The notes under the pieces are model-generated. The model was not told the DNA's origin, made no database searches, and worked only from the letters and a program-made list of their open reading frames with translations. A stretch of 64,000 nucleotides of DNA, taken from assembly GCF_900107725.1 (NCBI RefSeq), contig NZ_FNQO01000002.1:124001-188000 (forward strand), read 5' to 3'. Numbering within the stretch: position 1 is the first letter of the stretch; each line of letters starts with the position of its first letter. Positions 1 to 9,479 of this stretch are shown here, piece after piece. A program made the position numbers and the translations under genes. This DNA comes from Microbulbifer marinus (GTDB taxonomy: Bacteria; Pseudomonadota; Gammaproteobacteria; Pseudomonadales; Cellvibrionaceae).

Positions 1-387
1 CAGAGCGGCGCCGTAGTCGCCAAAGCCACCATGCCATCGTGGATTCTGTTGCTCGGGGGCGCGGGTATCGTCGTCGGTCTCGCCACCTACGGCTTCAAGG
101 TGATGGCCACCATCGGCAGAAAGATTACCGAGCTGACCCCGAGCCGCGGCTTCGCCGCCGAACTGGGCGCCGCCGCTACCGTGGTACTGGCGTCGGGTAC
201 CGGCCTGCCGATTTCCACCACCCACACCCTGGTGGGCGCCGTGCTGGGCGTGGGTCTGGCACGCGGCATCGGCGCGCTGAACATGCGCATGATCACCACA
301 ATCGCGGCGTCCTGGGTCGTCACCCTGCCCGCCGGCGCCGGCCTGGCGATTGTGTTCTTCTTTTTCTTCAAGGGCGTTTTTGGTTAA
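1..387 (+). CDS. PiT-family inorganic phosphate transporter, C-terminal part
   Basis: This is the 3' end of a gene that begins before the window; the frame is open from base 1 and stops with TAA at 385-387. The visible 128 residues hold two or three hydrophobic segments. They also carry the strongly conserved C-terminal signature of the PiT/PHO4 permeases (GTGLPISTTHTLVGAVLG), with a second glycine/alanine-rich helix after it. These proteins import inorganic phosphate through the inner membrane by symport with H+ or Na+. The family usually has the same signature in both halves; only the second copy is seen here. A strong intrinsic terminator follows. Pit versus a Na+-type subfamily cannot be decided from this fragment. 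Confidence 0.88.
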   Translation, partial: QSGAVVAKATMPSWILLLGGAGIVVGLATYGFKVMATIGRKITELTPSRGFAAELGAAATVVLASGTGLPISTTHTLVGAVLGVGLARGIGALNMRMITTIAASWVVTLPAGAGLAIVFFFFFKGVFG

Positions 388-420
388 GAGTCGGCTAGCC
401 GCCGGGCGACCGCTCTGATA

Positions 421-453
421 AAAAGGGGAAGCGCTGAGCGCTTCCCCTTTTTT
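421..453 (+). terminator. Intrinsic terminator after the phosphate permease
   Basis: The perfect stem GGGGAAGCGC / GCGCTTCCCC with a TGA loop is followed by a run of T. It lies 34 bases after the permease stop and separates it from the next gene on the same strand. Confidence 0.85.
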
Positions 454-490
454 ATTGCCCGACCAATGCCTCCGGAGAAAAGGATTTTCC

Positions 491-1288
491 ATGCAATTGC
501 CGATCTATCAGGCCGACGCCTTCACCTCTTCCCTGTTTGGCGGCAATCCCGCCGCCCTGATACCGCTGCAGCAATGGCTGGCGGACGACCTGCTGCAATC
601 CATCGCCGCGGAGAACAACCTCGCCGAGACCGCCTTTACCGTGCCGGCCGTGGACGGTTTCGAGCTGCGCTGGTTTACGCCGACGGCGGAGGTGCCGCTG
701 TGCGGCCACGCCACCCTCGCCAGTGCCCACCTGCTGTGGACGGAACTGGGTTACCAGTCCGAGCTGCTCCGTTTCTTTACCAAGAGTGGCGAGCTACGCG
801 TGCGCCGCACCGGCGAATTGATCCAGATGGACTTCCCGGCGCAAGCGCCGGCGGAGATCCCGCTGGGGCCGGAATATCGCGCCGCGTTGGGCGTGGAGCC
901 ACTGCGCGCGCTGGCCTGCGCCGGCAACCGCGACATGATGCTGCTGGAGTTCAGCGACGCCGCGCAGGTGGCCGCACTGCAACCGGATATGCGCGCTGTT
1001 GCCGCGCTGCCGTACCGGGGCGTCATCTGCACCGCCGCCGGCGATGGATTCGACTGCGATTTCGTCAGTCGCTTTTTCGCGCCGGCCATCGGTATCGACG
1101 AGGACCCGGTGACCGGCTCGGCGCACACGCTGCTGACACCATTCTGGGCGGAAAAACTCGACAAGCCGGACCTGAGCGCGCGGCAGATTTCCCCGCGCGG
1201 TGGCGAGCTGGAGTGCGAATTGGTCGGTGAACGGGTACTGATGCGCGGCCGCGCGGTGACCTACCTGCGCGGCCAGATCTCGCTGTAG
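491..1288 (+). CDS. PhzF-family isomerase
   Basis: This 265-residue protein has the two-half fold of the PhzF/diaminopimelate-epimerase superfamily. The N-terminus (MQLPIYQADAFTSSLFGGNP) and the catalytic glutamate in LAETAF (E46) match PhzF, as does the motif DPVTGSAHT in the second half. True PhzF isomerises trans-2,3-dihydro-3-hydroxyanthranilate in phenazine synthesis. No phenazine genes are nearby, so this is more likely one of the many housekeeping paralogues of unknown substrate. I chose the ATG at 491 because of the GGAGAAAAGGA ribosome site before it and the good match of the N-terminus. An in-frame TTG at 455 would add 12 residues that do not look conserved and would overlap the terminator. 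It is monocistronic as far as can be seen. Confidence 0.88.
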   Translation: MQLPIYQADAFTSSLFGGNPAALIPLQQWLADDLLQSIAAENNLAETAFTVPAVDGFELRWFTPTAEVPLCGHATLASAHLLWTELGYQSELLRFFTKSGELRVRRTGELIQMDFPAQAPAEIPLGPEYRAALGVEPLRALACAGNRDMMLLEFSDAAQVAALQPDMRAVAALPYRGVICTAAGDGFDCDFVSRFFAPAIGIDEDPVTGSAHTLLTPFWAEKLDKPDLSARQISPRGGELECELVGERVLMRGRAVTYLRGQISL

Positions 1289-1291
1289 CCA

Positions 1292-1750
1292 TCACCAGTA
1301 GTGGTAGTGGAGCCGCTCGTTTTTGCGCGGTCCGTGAATCTGCCAGATCAGTTCGATCTCGTTAGCGTGCAGCAGCAGTTCGGCGGTGTATTCGTCGGCG
1401 CCGCAGAGATGCGGCGCAACCTGGCGAAAGCCGTGCGCCGTCACCGGCTGTAGCTCGAACAGCAACACCGGCTCCGCACGGCGCAGATGTTCGAGCCGCA
1501 CAGAATCCGGCAACAGTGTCCAGCGGTAGCGATTGCGCATGTCCATCTCGCGCCCGTCGCTATGAGTAAAATGCGCGGACTCGAGGAACAGCAGCTGCTG
1601 CCCGTTGTCCGCCAACTCGACAGTACCGCGCGCGTGGCCGCGCCAATCGGTGGTGGAGCCGGGGCCGTTGCTGGCGGTGAAACTGAACGCCGTAACCCTG
1701 GCCAGCCGGCACCACAGCTGGGTCAGCGCTTTCGCATGATTATCTGTCAC
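1292..1750 (-). CDS. DUF6314 family protein
   Basis: This 152-residue soluble protein is of unknown function. The pattern of the C-terminal third, with a Cys-Gly-x-Asp-x-Tyr segment followed by W-x-I-x-GPRKN and an aromatic tail, is what I remember of the DUF6314 family. That family has a lipocalin-like beta pattern rich in Trp, Tyr and Arg. No catalytic residues are known to me. The start is GTG at 1750, with only a weak ribosome site. It is divergent from the EamA transporter with 18 bases between the two starts, and it converges on the PhzF-like gene with a 3-base gap. The assignment rests on pattern recall and is moderate. Confidence 0.7.
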   Translation of the reverse strand: MTDNHAKALTQLWCRLARVTAFSFTASNGPGSTTDWRGHARGTVELADNGQQLLFLESAHFTHSDGREMDMRNRYRWTLLPDSVRLEHLRRAEPVLLFELQPVTAHGFRQVAPHLCGADEYTAELLLHANEIELIWQIHGPRKNERLHYHYW

Positions 1751-1768
1751 TGAACAACCATTGTATCA

Positions 1769-2626
1769 ATGCCGTTACTGATATTTGTCACCATTCTCTG
1801 GGCCTTTTCCTTCAGCCTGATCGGAGTCTATCTGGCCGGCCAGGTGGACAGCTATTTTTCCGTGCTGACCCGGGTGCTGCTCGCCGCGCTGGTATTTCTG
1901 CCGCTGCTGCAATGGCGCCGCAGCAGCCTACGCACTGCCCTGACACTGATGGCGATCGGCGCGGTGCAGCTGGGCCTGATGTATCTGTTTTACTACCATT
2001 CGTTCCTGCTGCTCAGCGTGCCGGAAGTACTGCTGTTCACCATTTTCACCCCGGTGTATATCTCCCTGCTCTACGACCTGCTGGCCGGGCGTTTCTCGCC
2101 CTGGAATCTGTTTATCGCCGCACTGGCAGTAGTCGGCGCGGCGATCATCCGCTGGGACGACCTGGATGGCAGCTACTGGGCCGGCTTCGCCGTTGTACAG
2201 GGCGCCAACCTCTGCTTCGCGATCGGCCAGGTCGCCTACAAACAGTTTATGACCCGGGAGCAGGCGCTGCCGGCGCGCCAGACCTTCGGCTGGTTTTTTC
2301 TAGGCGCCGCGCTGGTGGCCACTGTCGCCTGGCTGCTGCTCGGCGGGCCGCAGTATCCGCAGACGGCGCTGCAATGGGGTGTACTGCTGTGGTTGGGACT
2401 GGTGGCGTCGGGCGTCGGCTACTTCCTGTGGAACAAGGGCGCGACCCAGGTATCAGCCGGCACGCTCGCGGCCATGAACAATGCGCTGATTCCCGCCGGG
2501 CTGGTGGTGAATCTGTTAATCTGGAATCGCGATGCGAATCTCGCCAGACTCGCCTTAGGTGGGGCCATTATCGCCGCGGCGGTTGTCGCGAACGAGTGGC
2601 GCAACAAGCAAAAGGGAAATAACTGA
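1769..2626 (+). CDS. EamA/DMT-family transporter
   Basis: This 285-residue integral membrane protein has about ten hydrophobic helices in the two five-helix EamA repeats typical of the drug/metabolite transporter superfamily. The first helix starts at residue 2 (LLIFVTILWAFSFSLIG), which supports the ATG at 1769 even though no clear Shine-Dalgarno is seen. Members export amino acids, carboxylates or nucleobases across the inner membrane; the substrate cannot be read from sequence. The stop codon shares one base with the argE start (TGATG), so the two are almost certainly co-translated. That coupling could mean export of an arginine-pathway metabolite, which is only inference. Confidence 0.88.
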   Translation: MPLLIFVTILWAFSFSLIGVYLAGQVDSYFSVLTRVLLAALVFLPLLQWRRSSLRTALTLMAIGAVQLGLMYLFYYHSFLLLSVPEVLLFTIFTPVYISLLYDLLAGRFSPWNLFIAALAVVGAAIIRWDDLDGSYWAGFAVVQGANLCFAIGQVAYKQFMTREQALPARQTFGWFFLGAALVATVAWLLLGGPQYPQTALQWGVLLWLGLVASGVGYFLWNKGATQVSAGTLAAMNNALIPAGLVVNLLIWNRDANLARLALGGAIIAAAVVANEWRNKQKGNN

Positions 2627-3789
2627 TGGCAAGCACCGCCGTACCGAACCTGAAACAACAGCTGCAGCAGCTGGTCGCCAGCCCCAGTGTCAGCGCGACC
2701 GATCCCAAGCTGGATATGGGCAACCGCGGCGTCGTGGAACTCCTCGCCGCCTGGCTGGAGACACTCGGATTTGCCGTCGAGCTGATGCCAATCGAAGGGC
2801 AGCCGAACAAGGCCAACATGATCGCCACGCTCGCCGGTAGTGGCAGCGGTGACGGCGGCCTGGTGTTGGCAGGGCACACGGACACAGTACCCTTCGACGC
2901 GGGACGCTGGCAGTCGGACCCGTTCAAGCTGGAGGAGCGGGACAACCGCTTCTACGGGCTCGGCACCACCGACATGAAGGGATTCTTTCCCATCGCCATT
3001 GAAGCGGCCAAAACGTTCATCGATAAACCACTGCAACAGCCGCTGATCATCCTCGCCACTGCGGACGAGGAATCCTCGATGTCCGGCGCCCGCGCGCTGG
3101 TGAAAGCGGGCCGCCCGCACGCGCGCTACGCCGTCATCGGCGAACCTACCGGACTCAAGCCGATCCATATGCACAAGGGGATAATGATGGAGGCTGTGCG
3201 CATCACCGGGCAGTCCGGCCACTCATCCAATCCCGCCCTGGGCGCCAATGCACTGGAGGCGATGCACACCGCCATCGGTGAATTGCTGAAGCTGCGTGCG
3301 GAATGGCAGCAGCGCTACAACAACCCGGGATTTGCGGTTCCGGTACCGACCCTGAACCTCGGCTGTGTTCACGGCGGCGACAACCCCAACCGCATCTGCG
3401 GTTTTGCCGAACTGCAGTTCGATATACGCGTGCTGCCCGGCATGCCGGTCGAGGAACTGCGCAGCGAGCTGGACCGGCGCCTGCAAGCCTGTGTAGAGAA
3501 TAAAAAAATCCGCCTCGAACATGTACCGCTGATTCTCGGCGTCGACGCTTTCGATCAGGACACCAATTCGGAACTGGTGAAGACTGCGGAAAAACTCACC
3601 GGCCACAGTGCCGAGTCCGTCGCCTTCACCACCGAGGCTCCCTTTTACAAGAACATGGGCATGGACACCGTCGTGCTCGGCCCCGGTGATATCGATCAGG
3701 CGCACCAGCCGGATGAATATCTAGGCCTGGAACGGATCGATCCGATGGTGGACGTGCTGCGGGGACTGATCGCGAAGTTCTGCGGCTAA
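2626..3789 (+). CDS. argE: Acetylornithine deacetylase
   Basis: This 387-residue M20-family zinc amidohydrolase removes acetyl from N2-acetylornithine to give ornithine in linear arginine synthesis. Visible motifs are AGHTDTVP (first metal ligands), the bridging Asp in GTTDMKGF, and the Glu-Glu pair in TADEESS. The dimerisation-domain motif around GQSGHSSNP (residues ~190-200) and a late metal-ligand His region are also present. Length equals the usual ArgE size. The start overlaps the preceding transporter stop by one base. argA follows 121 bases later, so the first and a later step of the pathway sit side by side; ArgE is consistent with an ArgJ-independent linear route. Confidence 0.93.
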   Translation: MASTAVPNLKQQLQQLVASPSVSATDPKLDMGNRGVVELLAAWLETLGFAVELMPIEGQPNKANMIATLAGSGSGDGGLVLAGHTDTVPFDAGRWQSDPFKLEERDNRFYGLGTTDMKGFFPIAIEAAKTFIDKPLQQPLIILATADEESSMSGARALVKAGRPHARYAVIGEPTGLKPIHMHKGIMMEAVRITGQSGHSSNPALGANALEAMHTAIGELLKLRAEWQQRYNNPGFAVPVPTLNLGCVHGGDNPNRICGFAELQFDIRVLPGMPVEELRSELDRRLQACVENKKIRLEHVPLILGVDAFDQDTNSELVKTAEKLTGHSAESVAFTTEAPFYKNMGMDTVVLGPGDIDQAHQPDEYLGLERIDPMVDVLRGLIAKFCG

Positions 3790-3910
3790 CGCGTCTCTCG
3801 CAAACACACTGCGAACGCATACCGCAGTGATTGTGCCACGGGCGCCTGCGATTTACGGCACGGAATTGCGGTATATTCGTCGGCGCACAAAAGTTATGGA
3901 ATGTAAGTAA

Positions 3911-5233
3911 GTGAGCGACAACAACGCCTCCCTGAACTGGTTTCGCCACGCCGCGCCGTATATCAACGACCTGCGCGGCCGCACGCTGGTGATCGGCATT
4001 CCCGGCGATGCGCTGGAGCACGCCAATTTTCGCAACCTGGTGCACGACCTGGCGCTACTGGCGAGCCTCGGTGTGCGCCTGGTGGTGGTCCACGGTGCGC
4101 GCGCGCAGGTGAATCGCGCCCTGGCCGAGCGCGGCATCGACAACCAGTTTCACGGCAACACCCGCGTGACCGACCGGGAGACGCTCGAAGTGATCAAGTC
4201 CGCGGTGGGCAAGTTGCGGTTCGATATCGAGGCGGCATTTTCCCAGGGGCTGCCGGATTCGCCGATGGCACGCTCCGCGCTGAAAGTGATATCCGGCAAC
4301 TTCGTCACCGCGCGGCCCATCGGCGTGATCGATGGCATGGACCTGCGCTGGACCGGCACCGTGCGGCGCATGGAAGTGGCCACCATCGAACACGCGCTGG
4401 GTCAGGGCGCACTGGTTTTGCTGTCGCCACTCGGCACCTCGCTCACCGGTGAGCTGTTCAACCTGAACTACCTCGACCTGGCCGCAGAAGCGGCCCGCGC
4501 GCTGCAGGCGGAAAAACTGGTGCTGTTTCGCGAGGCACCACAGCTGCTGGTCAACGGTGCAGAAGTGCATGAGCTCAGCATCGTGCAGGCGGAGCAGGTG
4601 GCATCGCAGGTACAGAGTGAAGCACTGAGCTGCGCGATCCGCGCCTGTAACGCCGGCACGCCGCGCACCCACCTGCTCAGCTACAGCCAGGACGGCGCAC
4701 TGGTACAGGAGCTGTTCCGGCGCGAAGGCGCCGGCACCATGATTTACCGCGACAGTTACGAAGTGATCCGCCGCGCGCGCATTACCGATGTTGGCGGCAT
4801 CCTCGGCCTGATCCGGCCGCTGGAAAAGCAGGGCGTACTGGTGCGCCGCTCGCGCGAGAAACTTGAGGCAGAGATCGAGCATTTCACCCTGGCTGAAGTG
4901 GATGGCACACCGGTGGCCTGCGCCGCCCTGTATCCAATCCGGGAGGCGTCCGGTGAGACGGTCGCCGCTGAGATCGCCTGCGTGGCGATCCACCCGGAGT
5001 TTCGCGGCGGTGGCCGCGGAGCCAAGCTGCTGCACCACCTCGAGCGCCAGGCCGGGGTACTGGGCATCGATGAACTCTACGTGCTCACCACCCAGACCGA
5101 GCACTGGTTTATCGAGCAGGGTTTCAACCAGGTGAGCGTGCGGGACCTGCCTGCCTCGCGGCAGTCGCTGTACAACATCCAGCGCAACTCCCGCGTCTTG
5201 CGCAAATGCCTGTCGCCGCAAAATAAGCCTTAG
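3911..5233 (+). CDS. argA: Amino-acid N-acetyltransferase (N-acetylglutamate synthase)
   Basis: This 440-residue classical ArgA makes N-acetylglutamate from acetyl-CoA and glutamate, the committed step of arginine synthesis. The N-terminal ~280 residues are an amino-acid-kinase fold that binds arginine for feedback inhibition. The C-terminal ~150 residues are a GNAT domain with the acetyl-CoA loop in HPEFRGGGRGAKLL. The start codon is GTG at 3911, with GGAATGTAAG upstream. A TATATT hexamer at 3872-3877 could be its -10 element, but no good -35 is visible and I could not recognise an ArgR box with confidence. It is encoded on the same strand as argE. Confidence 0.94.
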   Translation: MSDNNASLNWFRHAAPYINDLRGRTLVIGIPGDALEHANFRNLVHDLALLASLGVRLVVVHGARAQVNRALAERGIDNQFHGNTRVTDRETLEVIKSAVGKLRFDIEAAFSQGLPDSPMARSALKVISGNFVTARPIGVIDGMDLRWTGTVRRMEVATIEHALGQGALVLLSPLGTSLTGELFNLNYLDLAAEAARALQAEKLVLFREAPQLLVNGAEVHELSIVQAEQVASQVQSEALSCAIRACNAGTPRTHLLSYSQDGALVQELFRREGAGTMIYRDSYEVIRRARITDVGGILGLIRPLEKQGVLVRRSREKLEAEIEHFTLAEVDGTPVACAALYPIREASGETVAAEIACVAIHPEFRGGGRGAKLLHHLERQAGVLGIDELYVLTTQTEHWFIEQGFNQVSVRDLPASRQSLYNIQRNSRVLRKCLSPQNKP

Positions 5234-5361
5234 CGTAAGACAAAATTCGAAACGCCCATCCTAGAAACATCCGTAGACTTCGCAGTCTGCGCGATACCAT
5301 CCCGGCCGCAGCCATTTTTTGCTAAGCTGTCGCTCCCAATTTGTACAGCCGGATGTTTGTC

Positions 5362-7197
5362 ATGCCCGAGTATCGTTCCCGCACATCCACCGCCGGTCGC
5401 AATATGGCCGGCGCCCGCGCCCTGTGGCGCGCCACCGGTATGAAGGACGACGATTTTCACAAGCCGATTATCGCCGTGGCCAACTCCTTTACGCAGTTTG
5501 TACCCGGCCATGTGCATCTGAAAGACATGGGCCAGCTGGTCGCGCGGGAGATCGAGAGGGCCGGCGGCGTGGCCAAGGAGTTCAACACCATCGCAGTCGA
5601 TGACGGCATCGCCATGGGCCACGACGGCATGCTGTACAGCCTGCCCAGCCGCGAGATTATCGCCGACTCTGTCGAATACATGGTGAACGCCCACTGTGCC
5701 GACGCGCTGGTGTGCATCTCCAATTGCGACAAGATTACCCCGGGGATGCTGATGGCGGCGCTGCGGCTGAATATCCCGGTCATCTTCGTTTCCGGCGGCC
5801 CGATGGAGGCCGGCAAGACCAAGCTCGCCGAGCACAAACTGGACCTGGTGGATGCGATGGTGATCGCCGCCACGGATTCCGCCTCGGACGAGATGGTCGA
5901 GGAATACGAGCGCTCCGCCTGCCCGACCTGTGGCTCCTGTTCCGGGATGTTCACCGCCAACTCGATGAACTGCCTGACCGAAGCGCTCGGGCTGTCACTG
6001 CCCGGCAACGGCACGCTGCTCGCCACCCATGCGGACCGCGAGGAGCTGTTCCTGCGTGCCGGTCGTGAAATCGTCGCGCTGACCAAGCGCTATTACGAAC
6101 AGGACGATGCACGGGCGCTGCCGCGCTCCATCGCCAATCGCGGTGCCTTTATCAATGCGATGGCCCTGGATATCGCCATGGGCGGATCGACCAACACCAT
6201 CCTGCATCTGCTCGCCGCCGCGCAGGAGGGTGAAGTCGATTTCAGCCTTGCTGATATAGACCGGCTGTCGCGACAGATACCGCAGCTGTGCAAGGTGGCG
6301 CCGAATACACAGAAATACCATATCGAGGATGTCCACCGCGCTGGCGGCGTCATGGCGATCCTCGGTGAACTCGAAGCGGCCGGATTGCTGGACGCATCCC
6401 TGCCCACCGTGCACAGCGACTCGCTGGCCGAGGCACTGCAGCGCTGGGATATCCGCCGCACCGATGACGAGTCGGTACACGATTTCTACCGCGCCGGCCC
6501 CGCCGGCATCCCGACCCAGACCGCCTTCAGCCAGGAGTGCCGCTGGTCGAGCCTCGACGGCGACCGCCAGAACGGCTGCATCCGCTCGGCTGAACACGCC
6601 TATTCCGCCGAGGGCGGCCTGGCCGTGCTGTTCGGCAACCTGGCGCCGAACGGCTGCGTGGTCAAAACCTCCGGCGTGGAGGAGGAGTTATGGCAGTTCG
6701 AGGGACCGGCCCATATCGTCGAGAGCCAGGAGGCGGCCGTACAGCACATTCTCGACGGTAAGGTAGTGTCCGGCGAGGCGGTCATAGTGCGCTATGAGGG
6801 CCCCAAGGGGGGGCCGGGCATGCAGGAGATGCTCTACCCGACCAGCTACCTGAAATCCAAGGGGCTGGGAAAATCCTGCGCACTGATCACCGACGGCCGT
6901 TTCTCCGGTGGCACCTCCGGACTGTCGATCGGCCATGTATCTCCGGAAGCCGCGGCCGGCGGCAATATCGGCCTGGTCGAAAACGGGGACCGCATCCGTA
7001 TCGATATCCCGGCGCGCAAGATCGAGGTGGATATCAGCGAAGCGGAACTGCAGCGCCGTCGCGACGCGATGGCCGCGAAAGGGAAAGATGCCTGGAAGCC
7101 AGTCGAACAACGCCCGCGCAAAGTCAGTAAGGCACTGAAGGCTTATGCGTTGCTGGCCACCAGCGCCGACCGCGGCGCCGTGCGGGAAATCGATTGA
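5362..7197 (+). CDS. ilvD: Dihydroxy-acid dehydratase
   Basis: This 611-residue iron-sulfur enzyme dehydrates 2,3-dihydroxy acids to 2-oxo acids in valine, leucine and isoleucine synthesis. It matches E. coli IlvD nearly end to end. The cluster cysteines lie in [10 protein letters not shown] and [11 protein letters not shown], and the late motifs [12 protein letters not shown] and DGRFSGG are intact. I start at ATG 5362 (MPEYRS), which aligns exactly with E. coli (MPKYRS); the frame is open upstream to a TTG at 5341, but that would add seven unconserved residues. The branched-chain gene ilvA lies elsewhere in this window (39.5-41.0 kb), so the pathway is dispersed. A hairpin terminator follows. 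Confidence 0.96.
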   Translation: MPEYRSRTSTAGRNMAGARALWRATGMKDDDFHKPIIAVANSFTQFVPGHVHLKDMGQLVAREIERAGGVAKEFNTIAVDDGIAMGHDGMLYSLPSREIIADSVEYMVNAHCADALVCISNCDKITPGMLMAALRLNIPVIFVSGGPMEAGKTKLAEHKLDLVDAMVIAATDSASDEMVEEYERSACPTCGSCSGMFTANSMNCLTEALGLSLPGNGTLLATHADREELFLRAGREIVALTKRYYEQDDARALPRSIANRGAFINAMALDIAMGGSTNTILHLLAAAQEGEVDFSLADIDRLSRQIPQLCKVAPNTQKYHIEDVHRAGGVMAILGELEAAGLLDASLPTVHSDSLAEALQRWDIRRTDDESVHDFYRAGPAGIPTQTAFSQECRWSSLDGDRQNGCIRSAEHAYSAEGGLAVLFGNLAPNGCVVKTSGVEEELWQFEGPAHIVESQEAAVQHILDGKVVSGEAVIVRYEGPKGGPGMQEMLYPTSYLKSKGLGKSCALITDGRFSGGTSGLSIGHVSPEAAAGGNIGLVENGDRIRIDIPARKIEVDISEAELQRRRDAMAAKGKDAWKPVEQRPRKVSKALKAYALLATSADRGAVREID

Positions 7198-7215
7198 TTA
7201 CGGGAAAAGCAACGC

Positions 7216-7238
7216 AAGAGCGGCCTATGGCCGCTCTT
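7216..7238. terminator. Convergent terminator between ilvD and tonB
   Basis: A 10-bp perfect stem AAGAGCGGCC / GGCCGCTCTT with a TAT loop lies 18 bases past the ilvD stop and just before the end of the minus-strand tonB. The T-run is short (TTTC), so it is a moderate terminator that could serve both directions. Confidence 0.7.
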
Positions 7239-7246
7239 TCACTTCA

Positions 7247-7897
7247 CTACTGCGCAAGTTTATAGGTGATGCGGTTGCGCACGCCGTGGCGCTCCACCGG
7301 CACACCATCATCCAGCTGCGGCTGGTACTTGAACCGAGCGGCCGCCGCCTCCGCTGATCGATTGAATATGTCCGTCGGATTCCCAACACCGTCATAGCCC
7401 GCCACCGCACGCACATTGCGTACTGCTCCGGTCGCGGTGATGGTGAACTCAACTACCACATATCCCTCCATACCGCGGCGCAATGCCGCCGATGGGTAGC
7501 GGGGCGCCGGCTTGAATACCGGCAGTGGATCCCGTGAGATAACGGCAGCATCCACTTGATCGCCTCTGGGAAGCGGTGGATTGAATACCACCGTGGTGTT
7601 AACCGGATCGACAACCTTATCGTCCACACGAGTGACCGGCTGCGGCGGTGGATCCTGGGGTTTTGCAGGCGGTTCCGACTTTTCCACCGTCACTGTCAGC
7701 TCGGGCAGATGGATCGACTTGATCGGCACATACTCCTCGAGCACAGGCTCAGTGAAATCCGCAGCAATCAGTCGGCTCATGGCCAGAATCAACAACAGCG
7801 TAATCCCGCCGGCCAGGGCCAGATGGCGAGCGCCATGCACTAGACGATGGAAGGAAAAAACAACGGGGTTGGAATTCAGCAAAGCAGCTCTATCCAT
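7247..7897 (-). CDS. Energy transducer TonB (second, orphan copy)
   Basis: This 216-residue TonB-family protein has one N-terminal transmembrane helix (residues ~27-45, LALAGGITLLLILAMS) and a Pro/Lys-rich periplasmic linker (PPAKPQDPPPQPVT). Its C-terminal TonB domain carries the family pattern YPSAALRRGMEGYVVVEF. It would carry proton-motive energy from ExbB/ExbD to outer-membrane receptors. The start chosen is ATG 7897, preceded at proper spacing by AGGAGAGG. The main TonB operon lies upstream on the same strand but is cut off by its own terminator at 8068-8098, so this copy is transcribed separately. It has no ExbB/ExbD partners of its own here and probably shares those of the neighbouring operon. 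Confidence 0.9.
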   Translation of the reverse strand: MDRAALLNSNPVVFSFHRLVHGARHLALAGGITLLLILAMSRLIAADFTEPVLEEYVPIKSIHLPELTVTVEKSEPPAKPQDPPPQPVTRVDDKVVDPVNTTVVFNPPLPRGDQVDAAVISRDPLPVFKPAPRYPSAALRRGMEGYVVVEFTITATGAVRNVRAVAGYDGVGNPTDIFNRSAEAAAARFKYQPQLDDGVPVERHGVRNRITYKLAQ

Positions 7898-8067
7898 AAC
7901 ACCTCTCCTGATTATTGTTTGGTGTTGAATCGCCAGCCCTCTCATTGGAAGTGGACCGGATTTGGAAAAGCTGATCAGCTACCCTAACTAATTAGTCGAA
8001 CCATACGAAATTTCAAATAATTCGCAATACCAAGTCTATTTTTTAAACAGCTACAACCACCGGACAT

Positions 8068-8098
8068 AAAAAAAGCCGCACATTGCTGCGCGGCTTTT
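8068..8098 (-). terminator. Terminator of the TonB/TtpC operon
   Basis: On the minus strand the stem AAAAGCCGC / GCGGCTTTT closes a ten-base loop and is followed by seven T. It lies 20 bases after the TPR gene stop. Confidence 0.85.
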
Positions 8099-8117
8099 CG
8101 GGTGGAGAGTCTGGCAA

Positions 8118-9467
8118 TCAGATGGCCAGCTGCTCCTCACGCTTCTTCTCGCTCTCGACGAAGGTGATCCACTGTTCGGCGAACTTCTTGGAACGTTCGT
8201 CTTTCAGTGCCTTCTTGAGGCTGGCGAGCGCATCGTCGTACTTCTTCAGGTTGGCATTGGCCATCCCCATCACGATGTACAACTGGTCCGGACGCTTGAC
8301 ACCGCCCTTCTTCAGCGCCTTGTTGCCCATCTCAATGGCTTTTTCATTCTTGTCCAGGTCCAGGTAGATACTGGACAGACGGGAATAAATATCGCCTTTG
8401 TCAGACAACTGGGCTGCGGCTTCCAGTTCGGGAATCGACTTCTGCAGCTCCTGAGCCATCTGGTACGCCTGCGCTAGGGTTTCCAGATTCTTGGAGGTGC
8501 GCTTGATCTTCTTCTCCTTGATACCCTTGTCGATCACCTTGGCACCTTTGTAGGGCATTTCATTGCCCATGAAGAGATAGGCCATGTTCAACAGCTCTTT
8601 CTCTTTCTGCAAAGCACCGGCGATGTAGGCTGCTTCCATCATGTGCAGCTGATCTTTTTCGCGCTTCCGCTCACCGTACATACCGGCCAGCTGCTTGTAG
8701 TACTCCCCTTTCGGGTAGTGCTTGACCAGCTTCTCGAGAATGTCGGTGACCTTCTTGTAGTCGTTCTTCTCGAAGTACAGGAAACGCTGCAGACCGAACC
8801 AGTTTTCCTTCGGCACCTTGCCCTCTTTCTCGTACATCGACACCGCGGTGTTGACGTCCGACAGCGCCTTGGCCTCATCACCTTTCTGATAATAGGCCTG
8901 TGCACGCAGAGCGTAGGAGTCGGCAGTAACGCGATCGGACACGGCGAACCACTTGTTCAGATAATTCAGCGCCTGATCGTAGTTTTCGGTCACGAAGTAC
9001 AGCTGCGCAACAGTCAGCAGAGTACCTACTTCCAGTGCCACCGGCAGGTTTTCAGCACCCTGAGCCAGCACTTTCTTATAGGCTGTGATCGCTTCCTTGT
9101 AACGCTCCATGCTGTAGTAAACGAAACCGTAGAAGTAGTACATCTGCGCCACTTCATAACCGTTGTACTTGCTCTTGCCGGCTTCCATCTCCCGCAGCGC
9201 GGCCAGCGCCGCAGGCCAGTTACTCGCGTCGGCCGCTTCCTGAACCTTGCCCAGCTTCTTAAACACGTTTTCCCGCATCGCCGGAACTTTACGTGTCTGC
9301 TGCTTGCTCGGTGTCTGTTCCTGGGCCTCGGCTTTACCAAAGGAAGCAGAGATACCTGCCGCCTCGAGTACGGTGACACTCACCGCCGGTGCCAATACCA
9401 GGGGCAGCGCGACGGACGTGCGCAAGACGAACTTGGACAAACCTTTCGTCATGGTCGTCAACTTCAT
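8118..9467 (-). CDS. Tetratricopeptide-repeat protein of the TonB2-type system
   Basis: This 449-residue exported protein is built almost entirely of TPR-like helical hairpins (for example YYFYGFVYYSMERYKEAITA and later repeats). The N-terminal ~48 residues look like a Sec signal (basic start, long Ala/Val/Leu core, cleavage near KAEAQ). It is the last gene of the operon, 12 bases after tonB, with AGGGGAAG before its ATG. TPR proteins at this position are known from TonB2/TtpC clusters in marine gammaproteobacteria, where they are thought to assist energy transduction in the periplasm; no catalytic role is expected. The exact function is inferred from context. Confidence 0.82.
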   Translation of the reverse strand: MKLTTMTKGLSKFVLRTSVALPLVLAPAVSVTVLEAAGISASFGKAEAQEQTPSKQQTRKVPAMRENVFKKLGKVQEAADASNWPAALAALREMEAGKSKYNGYEVAQMYYFYGFVYYSMERYKEAITAYKKVLAQGAENLPVALEVGTLLTVAQLYFVTENYDQALNYLNKWFAVSDRVTADSYALRAQAYYQKGDEAKALSDVNTAVSMYEKEGKVPKENWFGLQRFLYFEKNDYKKVTDILEKLVKHYPKGEYYKQLAGMYGERKREKDQLHMMEAAYIAGALQKEKELLNMAYLFMGNEMPYKGAKVIDKGIKEKKIKRTSKNLETLAQAYQMAQELQKSIPELEAAAQLSDKGDIYSRLSSIYLDLDKNEKAIEMGNKALKKGGVKRPDQLYIVMGMANANLKKYDDALASLKKALKDERSKKFAEQWITFVESEKKREEQLAI

Positions 9468-9479
9468 AGTGCTTCCCCT

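Noticed and set aside
7946..8060. Fur-box-like AT-rich stretch upstream of the orphan tonB
   Set aside because: No match to the GATAATGATAATCATTATC pattern good enough to claim.
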